A stretch of 64,000 bases of DNA from Paenibacillus sp. UNC499MF (GTDB lineage Bacteria; Bacillota; Bacilli; Paenibacillales; NBRC-103111). The DNA lies in the NCBI RefSeq assembly GCF_900107975.1, contig NZ_FNVF01000002.1, positions 139,178 to 203,177 of the forward strand, written 5' to 3'. Positions 31,695 to 39,002 of this stretch are shown here, in pieces. Under the pieces are notes generated by a model. It made no database searches. It was not told the origin of the DNA and saw nothing but the letters and a program-made list of their open reading frames with translations. The translations under genes were made by a program, and so were the position numbers. Within the stretch, counting starts at the first letter, position 1, and each line of letters starts with the position of its first letter.

Positions 31695-33434
31695 ATGCTG
31701 CAGAGCTCGTTTTACCGCAAAATACAATTTTCGTTCCTGATCTTCATCCTGCTGCCGATCGTGACCGTATCCTCGCTCGCTTACATTACGATCAAACGGA
31801 CCACCATGGATAAAATGGAAGCGGCCAACCAGTCGATTCTGCAGCTGATGACCAAGGATGTCGAGAAACTGCTGGACGATATTTCCTTCGCTTCGCATTT
31901 CTACGTGCAGAACGTGGAGATCCGGGACAATCTCCGTGAAATCCAAGGGATGAACGGTATTCATACCTTTGACGATTTCAACAAATATACCAAAATCCGC
32001 AACAGCTACGACCAGGTATCGATTAACGCGCTGAACAAATATGTGCGTCTGTTCCTGGTAAACGATACGGGTTTTATCGTGCCTTATATGGATGTGGGGA
32101 GCGGGCAGACGCTGCCGCAGATGGAGAGCGACTGGAAGACGGTGAAGCCGAGGATTGTGCTGGACAACCCGACCAGCATTCAATGGCTCGGGACGGTTGC
32201 GGGCTCGGGGCCGGATAAGGACACGTACTATTACTTGTCGAGGGTCATCCGGGACTCGGAAACCGGGAGCCTGCTGGGAACGCTGATGATCGGCATTTCC
32301 AGCACGTATTTCGATCCGTACTTTTCGTCGTCGACTTCCGGCCAGTTTACGCTTTTCGAGAAAAACGGGCAGCGCATCGCGGGCAATGCCTCCATCGCTT
32401 TTACGGAGCCAGAGCTTCCAAGAAAACAGGGAGAGCGGAATATCCGCAGCGAGGCGGTTATTGCCCAAGGCAATTGGAAGCTGGTGTACGAGACGCCGGA
32501 GAAAACGGCCACGGGACAAATTACGCAAACGTTCTTTGTCAGCGCCATGGCCGTTGCGGTGTTTATCATCATGTTCCTGATGCTGTCCTTCTTCCTGGCG
32601 CGCAGCCTTCACCGCCCGATCCGCAAGCTTCAGCGGATTGCGCACCAGTTCGGCGAAGGGAACCGGAGCATCCGCTTTCCGGATAAAGGCAGGGACGAAA
32701 TCAGCGATCTCGGCCGCTCCTTCAACTCGATGCTCGACGAGATCAACGGGCTTATCGCCGGCATCGAGACGGAGCAGGAGCAGAAGCGCGTGCTTGAGCT
32801 TCAGGCTCTGTTCGCCCAGATCCGGCCGCATTTTCTGCTCAACACGCTGAATTCGATTAAATGCAGCCTGTATGTGTCCGACGACAGGCTGCACGGGCGG
32901 ATGATCGATTCGCTGAGCAGTCTGCTCCGGGCGTACATGAGAGTGAACGAGCCGTCCACGCTGCTCAGCGAGAGCGTGCTTTTGAAGCATTACCTGGAGA
33001 TCATGAACATGCGCAATGATCTCGCGCTGGAGCTTGCCGTCCGGATTCCGGACGAGCTTGAGAGACAGCCGATGCCGATGCTGCTGCTTCAGCCGATCGT
33101 CGAGAACGCGGTGGTTCACGGCTTCGTCGACAAGGAGGAAGGCGGCTCCATTTCGCTCACGGCGGAACGCGCGCAGGACCGGATCGTGATCCGCATCTCG
33201 GATAACGGAAGAGGGATGACGGACGGACAGCTCCGGGAGCTTCAGGCCTTGCTGAGCCGGGACCCGGACCAGCAGTCCTCGTACCGCCGGGTCGGCCTGC
33301 TGAACGTGCTGCAGCGCATGCGGCTGACTTACGGCATGTCGGCGAAGATGGAAATGGAGCGCAGCGAGAGCGGGGGCGTGACAGTACGGCTGTCATTCCC
33401 AATTCAACTTTCGGAGGGGGAGAGCCATGTATAA
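31695..33434 (+). CDS. YesM-type sensor histidine kinase
   Basis: The 579-residue kinase has a first membrane segment (FSFLIFILLPIVTVSSLAYI), an extracytoplasmic Cache-like domain of about 230 residues, a second membrane segment (AVAVFIIMFLMLSFFLARSL) and a HAMP linker. The His_kinase motif AQIRPHFLLNTLNSIK has His379. ATP-binding boxes are MLLLQPIVENAVVHGF and ISDNGRGM. AGGAGGAG precedes ATG 31695; the open frame from 31638 is not used. It overlaps the response regulator by 8 bases. The sensor probably reads the binding protein or an extracellular sugar, as proposed for YesM family members. Confidence 0.95.
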   Translation: MLQSSFYRKIQFSFLIFILLPIVTVSSLAYITIKRTTMDKMEAANQSILQLMTKDVEKLLDDISFASHFYVQNVEIRDNLREIQGMNGIHTFDDFNKYTKIRNSYDQVSINALNKYVRLFLVNDTGFIVPYMDVGSGQTLPQMESDWKTVKPRIVLDNPTSIQWLGTVAGSGPDKDTYYYLSRVIRDSETGSLLGTLMIGISSTYFDPYFSSSTSGQFTLFEKNGQRIAGNASIAFTEPELPRKQGERNIRSEAVIAQGNWKLVYETPEKTATGQITQTFFVSAMAVAVFIIMFLMLSFFLARSLHRPIRKLQRIAHQFGEGNRSIRFPDKGRDEISDLGRSFNSMLDEINGLIAGIETEQEQKRVLELQALFAQIRPHFLLNTLNSIKCSLYVSDDRLHGRMIDSLSSLLRAYMRVNEPSTLLSESVLLKHYLEIMNMRNDLALELAVRIPDELERQPMPMLLLQPIVENAVVHGFVDKEEGGSISLTAERAQDRIVIRISDNGRGMTDGQLRELQALLSRDPDQQSSYRRVGLLNVLQRMRLTYGMSAKMEMERSESGGVTVRLSFPIQLSEGESHV

Positions 33435-35019
33435 CGTCATGCTGATCGACGACGATGTGCCGATGCTGAAATATTTGCGCAAGCTGATTGACTGGGAAGC
33501 GTGCGGCCTTCAAGTAGCGGGAGAAACCTATTCCAGCGTGCGTGCGCTGCAAATGTTCAAAGAGCTGCTGCCCGATATTGTCGTCACCGATATCGGCCTG
33601 CCGCAGATGAACGGATTGGAGCTTGCCGCCCAGTTCTCCGGCATCAAGCCGGGGGTGCGGATTATTTTTCTGACCTGCCACGAGGATTTTCATTATGCGA
33701 AGCAAGCGCTCCTTCTTAACGCGGACGATTATCTCATCAAGGACGAGCTGACGGAAGACCAGCTGCTCCGAAGCCTGAAGCAGTCCGTGGGCCGCATTCA
33801 GCAGTCCGTCGTCAGCCTGGAGCAGGTGTCTTACCGGGAGGACGTGAACCGCAACCGGGACTTGCTGAAGGAATCGCTGTTCCAGCGGCTGATTAAAGGA
33901 ACGGAGGCGGACGGCCTGCTCGGGTATGCCGAGCGTCTCGGAGTGGAATGGAAGCATCCGGCTTACGCGCTGCTGCTGGGACACTTGTCTCTCGCGGGGC
34001 TTCCCGAAAAATACGCGAGCCGCGATATGCCGCTTTTGCGTTACGGCGTATACAACATCGCGTGCGAGGTGGCCCAGACATACGAGGGAGTCACGGTGTT
34101 CAACTCGGGCGATTTTCTCGTCATTCTGCTCAATTACCGGCCCGGACTGACGTTCAACGAAAAGCAGTACCTGCACGATTACACGAGCGAGCTGCGGGAC
34201 AAATGCGACCGCTTCCTGCATGTGGGCCTGCGGTTTATGTCCAGCCCGGCGAGGCTGGAGCTGTCCTCGGCAGGTCCTACCTTCCGGAGCATGGTCAAGA
34301 ACCGGTACCGCTTCTATTACGCGGACTCGGGATATGCCCCGCCGAAATTCGACGACGGGTCGGAAGGCTATTATCTGCCCGCGGAGGGTTTGTTCGGACA
34401 GGAGCTTGAGGACATCGGGGCGGCGGCCGCCCACCGCGACCATGCGCTGCTGGAGGGGGCGATGGACCGCATACGCCGCACCGCTTGCGGCAAGCTCGCC
34501 GATCCCGAGGAGCTTAACCGGCTGTGCGTCCGGAAGGTCCGGCAGCTGTACATCCAGCAGGCCCGGCCGGGCACGGATAATGAGGAAGACGAATGGATTC
34601 CGTATCTGCAGACGGCTCTGCACGTCGACGATGCGCTCGCCGTCTTCGGCTGGATGATTCAGCGCCTGATGATCGGAGCCGATACGGGAGCCGCCCCTGC
34701 CGTGAAAGAACCGAAGCTGCAGGTGATCGACGATTACATTTACCGGCACCTCGGAGAGAACGTGAGTTCCATCGATGTGGCGGAACACCTGTTCATGAAT
34801 CCGAGCTATTTTTCCCGGTACTTCAAGCGCCTGACGGGAGAGAGCTTCACCGATTACGCGCACCGGTACAAAGTCAAAATCGCCTGCAAGGCGCTGCAGA
34901 TGTCGGAAGACCCGGTGGAGCTGATTGCCGCCAAGCTCGGCTATTCGGACCGGACTTATTTTTCCAAAGTGTTTAAAAAGTACACCGGCCGGACGCCGCG
35001 AGAGTATCGGGAGAGATGA
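33427..35019 (+). CDS. YesN-type response regulator with AraC DNA-binding domain
   Basis: The 530-residue regulator has a receiver domain (MLIDDDVPML, phospho-acceptor Asp55 in IVVTDIGLPQMNG, LTCHEDFHYAKQAL). A long middle region follows, and then a C-terminal AraC/XylS domain with two helix-turn-helices (SSIDVAEHLFMNPSYFSRYF and ELIAAKLGYSDRTYFSKVFK). Such proteins activate sugar-transport and polysaccharide-degradation operons. Direct repeats of GTCAAAATNGTGCAC before the permease, binding-protein and GH88 genes are its likely sites. GGAGGGGG precedes the ATG. A terminator overlaps its stop codon. Confidence 0.95.
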   Translation: MYNVMLIDDDVPMLKYLRKLIDWEACGLQVAGETYSSVRALQMFKELLPDIVVTDIGLPQMNGLELAAQFSGIKPGVRIIFLTCHEDFHYAKQALLLNADDYLIKDELTEDQLLRSLKQSVGRIQQSVVSLEQVSYREDVNRNRDLLKESLFQRLIKGTEADGLLGYAERLGVEWKHPAYALLLGHLSLAGLPEKYASRDMPLLRYGVYNIACEVAQTYEGVTVFNSGDFLVILLNYRPGLTFNEKQYLHDYTSELRDKCDRFLHVGLRFMSSPARLELSSAGPTFRSMVKNRYRFYYADSGYAPPKFDDGSEGYYLPAEGLFGQELEDIGAAAAHRDHALLEGAMDRIRRTACGKLADPEELNRLCVRKVRQLYIQQARPGTDNEEDEWIPYLQTALHVDDALAVFGWMIQRLMIGADTGAAPAVKEPKLQVIDDYIYRHLGENVSSIDVAEHLFMNPSYFSRYFKRLTGESFTDYAHRYKVKIACKALQMSEDPVELIAAKLGYSDRTYFSKVFKKYTGRTPREYRER

Positions 35020-35037
35020 CCCGATGCTCTTTTTTTG
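35001..35037 (+). terminator. Terminator overlapping the end of the YesN-like gene
   Basis: AGAG-T-ATCGGG (35001-35011) pairs with CCCGAT-G-CTCT (35020-35031), followed by seven T. The left arm lies in the last codons. Confidence 0.85.
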
Positions 35038-35102
35038 TTGAAAAAAAGGGGGGAGCCTGCGGGGCGTAACAGTTCCGGGGAGCGTGCCGCTCAATCGGCG
35101 TC

Positions 35103-35229
35103 GGTTCGTAATGTGCTTTCGGAGCATGGTTCACAGTCGGCAGCGGCTCGTAACGTGCTTGCGAAGCATGGTTCGCAGCCGCTTACGGTTTGTAACGGGC
35201 CCGCAGAGCATGGTTCATAGACACGCAGC
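35103..35229. repeat. Three tandem 42-bp units
   Basis: Units start at 35103, 35145 and 35187 with GGTTCGTAATGTGC, GGCTCGTAACGTGC and GGTTTGTAACGGGC, each followed by GAGCATGGTTC or AAGCATGGTTC; a degenerate unit precedes at about 35060-35102. A plus-strand open frame here encodes 14-residue repeats containing EHGSQ, but it has no ribosome site or credible start, so I call it an intergenic minisatellite. Confidence 0.75.
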
Positions 35230-35294
35230 GGTGTCGCAACAGGGCTGCGGGCTTTTCCGGAATTTCCGCGGCATCGGGGTCTGCCGGACCCCAA

Positions 35295-35328
35295 GTCAAA
35301 ATAGTGCACATCCCTGCCAAAATCACAC
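35295..35328 (+). promoter_or_regulatory. AraC-type boxes upstream of the GH88 gene
   Basis: GTCAAAATAGTGCAC (35295-35309) is followed 21 bp later by the weaker GCCAAAATCACAC (35316-35328). The layout equals that at 28193. Confidence 0.65.
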
Positions 35329-35417
35329 CTGTGTCGGAAGGGCGGCTCCCGTTACAATGGACGCATCAAGCTAAGATTGTTGAAGTACAGGTTTTCAGAC
35401 GGGAAAGGGGATTGGCC

Positions 35418-36554
35418 ATGTGGAAGGCGGCAATTGAGGATGCGGTGCTCAAAACGCGCCGGAATATCGGGAAGTTCGGCGACAAGTTCCCGCACGTGAG
35501 CGACGGCGGCAGCTATGAGCTCCGGGATAACGACGAATGGACATGCGGATTTTGGCCGGGGATGCTCTGGCTTTGTTACGAATATACAAAGGACGAAGTG
35601 TTTCTGGAAGCGGCGAGGAGCACCGTGCGCGGCATGAAAAAGCGGATGGAAGAGAACAAGGTGCTCGCCCATCACGATATCGGATTTCTGTACTCGCTTT
35701 CTTCCAAAGCGGAATGGATCATACTGGGGGACGAGGACGCCAAAAGTTTGACGCTGGAGGCGGCCGACAAGCTGCTCGAACGCTGGAACGGCGAGGGGCA
35801 GTTTATCCAGGCCTGGGGGCCGATGGGGGACGAAACGGAGGGCGGACGGATCATCATCGATTGTCTGCTTAATCTGCCGCTTCTATACTGGGCCTACGAG
35901 CATACGGGAGATGCAAAATACCGCGATGCCGCCGTTATTCAGGCGGATAAAAGCAGACGGTTCCTCGTTCGCGGGGACGACAGCTCTTATCATACGTTCT
36001 TTTTCGAGCCGGTTACGGGGGAGCCGATCGGGGGCGCGACTCATCAGGGCTTTACGAACGGCTCCACATGGAGCCGCGGCCAGGCTTGGGGCGTGTACGG
36101 ATTTGCCTTGTCGTACCGGTATACCGGTAATAGGGCGTACCTGGAAACGTCCAAGCGGATGGCGCGCTACTTCGCTTCCCAGCTGCCGGAGGATTCCGTA
36201 GCATACTGGGATTTCTATGCGGAGGTAACGCCGGAGACGCCTCGGGACAGCTCGGCATCCGCCATCGTTGCCGCGGGCCTGCATGAGCTGATCGGACTCC
36301 TGGAGCCGGATGACCCGGAACGGGCGGAGTTTGCTGATCTGCTGGAACGCTCGCTCGCTTCTCTCGTGACAAATTATTCGACGGCCGGAGAGCCCGAAGC
36401 GGAAGGGCTGCTGAACCACGGGTCCTACCACGTACGCGGGAATCTCGGCCTGGACGATTACATGGTGTGGGGCGACTACTACTATCTGGAAGCCCTGATG
36501 CGCATGGAACGGAATATTCCGGGTTACTGGTACGACCGCAAGGAGCGGAGCTAG
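35418..36554 (+). CDS. Unsaturated glucuronyl/rhamnogalacturonyl hydrolase, family GH88/GH105-like
   Basis: The 378-residue alpha/alpha-barrel enzyme has Asp87 in KVLAHHDIGF and Asp148 in GGRIIIDCLLNLPLL, matching the spacing of the two catalytic aspartates (88 and 149) of Bacillus unsaturated glucuronyl hydrolase. Aromatic cleft residues such as WTCGFWPGMLWL and THQGFTNGSTWSRGQAWG agree. It removes 4,5-unsaturated uronic acids from lyase-made oligosaccharides by hydration. No signal peptide, so it acts inside the cell on imported sugars. GGAAAGGGG precedes ATG 35418. The lyase gene starts 1 base after its stop. Confidence 0.93.
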   Translation: MWKAAIEDAVLKTRRNIGKFGDKFPHVSDGGSYELRDNDEWTCGFWPGMLWLCYEYTKDEVFLEAARSTVRGMKKRMEENKVLAHHDIGFLYSLSSKAEWIILGDEDAKSLTLEAADKLLERWNGEGQFIQAWGPMGDETEGGRIIIDCLLNLPLLYWAYEHTGDAKYRDAAVIQADKSRRFLVRGDDSSYHTFFFEPVTGEPIGGATHQGFTNGSTWSRGQAWGVYGFALSYRYTGNRAYLETSKRMARYFASQLPEDSVAYWDFYAEVTPETPRDSSASAIVAAGLHELIGLLEPDDPERAEFADLLERSLASLVTNYSTAGEPEAEGLLNHGSYHVRGNLGLDDYMVWGDYYYLEALMRMERNIPGYWYDRKERS

Positions 36555-36555
36555 G

Positions 36556-38883
36556 ATGAACAACGGCCGGACATTTGAGGGATTGAATGCAGGACGGCAG
36601 GAAATTGCCGCCGCTGCCGCGCTGCTGGAGCGGGACGGAGCGGGACGGGACGAAGCCGACGAGACGCTGAAAAAGCATTACGAAACGCGCACCTCTCCGG
36701 TGCTGTTTATCCGCAAGGAAGAACGGGAACGGCTTGTGGACCATGTCCGCCGTCATTACGGGGAAGACATGCGCGAAGTAATGGCTTCGGCCGAACGCGT
36801 CGCCGCAAAAACGTTCCTCTTCCGCGGGGAATGGGACATGGAGCCGACCTGCGTTCCGGTCACCTTCGCGGAGGGCATCAACTGGCAGCATGTGCCCGCA
36901 GGCGATGTGGAGTGGGCATACATGCTGAACCGGCATGCGTACTGGGTCGATCTGGGACAGGCATACCTGGTCACCGGGGAGAGCAAATATGCGGAAGCGT
37001 TCTGTATGCAGCTGGACGACTGGCTGCGCCGCAATCCCGTACCCGCCGATTCCGCGGAGGCGTCCGCCACTCTGGCGTGGCGGACGATCGAGGCGGGACT
37101 CCGCTGCATCAACTGGATCCGGGCGTACGAGTGTTTCCGGGATTATCCGGGATTTACGGCGGAGCTGTTCGGCCGGATGCTGGTCTCGCTGCATGAGCAC
37201 GGCGAGTATATTGCCGGAGCTTTCGATCCATGGAGACGCCTCAGCAACTGGGGCGTGCTTGAGAACGCGGGCCTCTTCGCGCTAGGCGTATTCATGCCCG
37301 AATTCCGCAACGCGGCGTTCTGGCTGGAAATGAGCGCTGACCGGCTGCGGCAGACGGCCGCCCTCCAGATCGGCCGGGACGGCATGCACTGGGAGCAGTC
37401 TCCGCTCTACCATAACGAAGTTTTCTTCCAATATATGCACGTGCTGCACCTCGCTGAAAATAACGGCATCAGCTTGTATCCCGAGTGGATATCGGCCGTG
37501 AGACGCATGGCAGAGGCGAATCTGTATTCCGTGAAGCCGGGCGGCAGGCAGCTGATGAAAGGCGACAGCGACGACAACGACATGCGCGACGCTTTGACTG
37601 CAGGCGCGATCCAGTTCGGCGACGGGGAGCTGAAATACGCCGGTCATGACCGCGTGGACTTGGCGAATCTATGGCTGTACGGCCTGTCCAAAGCGGAAGC
37701 ATACGAGCGCTTGACGCCGGTACGGCCGGAAGCGGCTTCCCGCGCGTTTGAGGAAGCCGGGCAGTTTGTCATGCGTTCGGGCTGGGAGCCGGACGCCCTT
37801 TTCGCCAGCATGAACTGCGGGCCGATGGGCGGCGGTCACGGCCATGCGGATCTGCTGCATGTCGACCTTTGCGCGTACGGCCGGGATTTGCTGATGGACC
37901 CCGGCCGCTACACGTACTCCGGCGGAGATGAGTTCCGCCGGTATTTCAAGCAGGGAGCCGCCCACAACACGACACTGGTGGACGGCAAAGAATTCACGGA
38001 GTACCTCGACACGTGGGACTACGGTCGTATTGCCGCTCCGCTGGGAACGCGGTGGTCGTCGGGGCCGGCGGCCGACTATGCGGAAGGCAGCCACGACGGC
38101 TACCTGCATCTGGCCGATCCCGTCATTCCCAAGCGGCGGCTGATCTTCGTCAAGCCGGGCTACTGGCTGCTGGCCGACAGCTTCCGCTGCAAAGACGCGC
38201 ACCGTTTCGAGCAGCGGTTTCACTTTGCGCCCGGAGAAGTGCGTATCGGGGAGCGGGGAGTCCTCTTTACGACGGAGGACGGAACTGCGGGCCTGCATGT
38301 GCTCCCGGTTACGCGGACGCCTCTTCTGGCGGGTACGGAGCCGGGGACAGGCGGAGACGGCGAGCCCCCGCACACGGGCCCTGCCTCCGCCGCATCGCCG
38401 CACCCCGTGACGGACGGGTCCGGACCGGCCTCCCTCCCCGTGCCCACTCCCGGCGAGGGAGCGGCTCCGGCGGACACAGGTGCTGCCGGACGGGGACCGC
38501 TGTTCGTACGGGCGGAGGATGCCTACGTGTCCTACCGCTACAACGAGATGACGCCGGCTCCGGCGGTAACCTTCTCCTGCGGCTCGGCAGGCTCCTCTTC
38601 CATGCTCCAGGTGCTTTATCCGGTTCGTCCCGGAGAGACGGAGGTTCCGGAAGTGGAGCAGGTGGACGTTTTTACCTACAACGGGGCCAAAGTGCCCGAT
38701 TCCGCCGCCGAAGCCTGCCGTCTGACCTGGAAGAGCTCGGGAGAGCAGCACCTTGTCGTGATCTGCCACCAGACGCCTTCGACGAGCATTATGTCCTATA
38801 TCGTGGAAGGGATTCAGGTGTTCGGTGAAGTCGTGATGCTTAAAAAAACGCCGGAAAGCGTCGAAACATTCAACGTAAGGTAG
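36556..38883 (+). CDS. Heparinase II/III-like polysaccharide lyase
   Basis: The 775-residue protein has an N-terminal alpha/alpha toroid (PVTFAEGINWQHVPAGDVEW, WRTIEAGLRCINWIRAYECF, SNWGVLENAGLFALGVFMPE). A C-terminal beta-sandwich with the Hepar_II_III signature follows: GPMGGGHGHADLLHVDLCAY, LMDPGRYTYSGG and AHNTTLVDGKEFTEY. Residues near 595-655 form a Pro/Gly/Ala/Thr-rich insertion. There is no signal peptide, so it is probably intracellular and cuts imported uronate-containing oligosaccharides to give the unsaturated ends that the adjacent GH88 removes. The exact polymer (heparin-like, alginate-like or other) cannot be told. TAGGATG coupling to GH88. Confidence 0.88.
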   Translation: MNNGRTFEGLNAGRQEIAAAAALLERDGAGRDEADETLKKHYETRTSPVLFIRKEERERLVDHVRRHYGEDMREVMASAERVAAKTFLFRGEWDMEPTCVPVTFAEGINWQHVPAGDVEWAYMLNRHAYWVDLGQAYLVTGESKYAEAFCMQLDDWLRRNPVPADSAEASATLAWRTIEAGLRCINWIRAYECFRDYPGFTAELFGRMLVSLHEHGEYIAGAFDPWRRLSNWGVLENAGLFALGVFMPEFRNAAFWLEMSADRLRQTAALQIGRDGMHWEQSPLYHNEVFFQYMHVLHLAENNGISLYPEWISAVRRMAEANLYSVKPGGRQLMKGDSDDNDMRDALTAGAIQFGDGELKYAGHDRVDLANLWLYGLSKAEAYERLTPVRPEAASRAFEEAGQFVMRSGWEPDALFASMNCGPMGGGHGHADLLHVDLCAYGRDLLMDPGRYTYSGGDEFRRYFKQGAAHNTTLVDGKEFTEYLDTWDYGRIAAPLGTRWSSGPAADYAEGSHDGYLHLADPVIPKRRLIFVKPGYWLLADSFRCKDAHRFEQRFHFAPGEVRIGERGVLFTTEDGTAGLHVLPVTRTPLLAGTEPGTGGDGEPPHTGPASAASPHPVTDGSGPASLPVPTPGEGAAPADTGAAGRGPLFVRAEDAYVSYRYNEMTPAPAVTFSCGSAGSSSMLQVLYPVRPGETEVPEVEQVDVFTYNGAKVPDSAAEACRLTWKSSGEQHLVVICHQTPSTSIMSYIVEGIQVFGEVVMLKKTPESVETFNVR

Positions 38884-38953
38884 CGTAAACAATATGGCGG
38901 AATTTTCTGCCTTCAATAAGATCTGAAAGAAGAATAAATCTATATTATGATTT

Positions 38954-38982
38954 GAAAATGTCTCCTGGCAGGAGACATTTTC
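38954..38982. terminator. Perfect 12-bp hairpin 3 bases before the GH35 ribosome site
   Basis: GAAAATGTCTCC (38954-38965), loop TGGCA, GGAGACATTTTC (38971-38982). The AAGGAGG site begins at 38987. There is no T-run, so it may be an mRNA processing or stabilising element, or a translational switch, rather than a terminator. Confidence 0.6.
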
Positions 38983-39002
38983 ATTAAGGAGGTTACAGGC
39001 GC

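Noticed and set aside
29997-33119. 1,040-codon minus-strand open frame
   Set aside because: It spans parts of three plus-strand genes with clear families (permease, binding protein, kinase) and has shadow-type composition.
35035-35220. Small gene with 14-residue repeats
   Set aside because: No ribosome site or convincing start, begins inside the terminator T-run, and units decay as in noncoding repeats.
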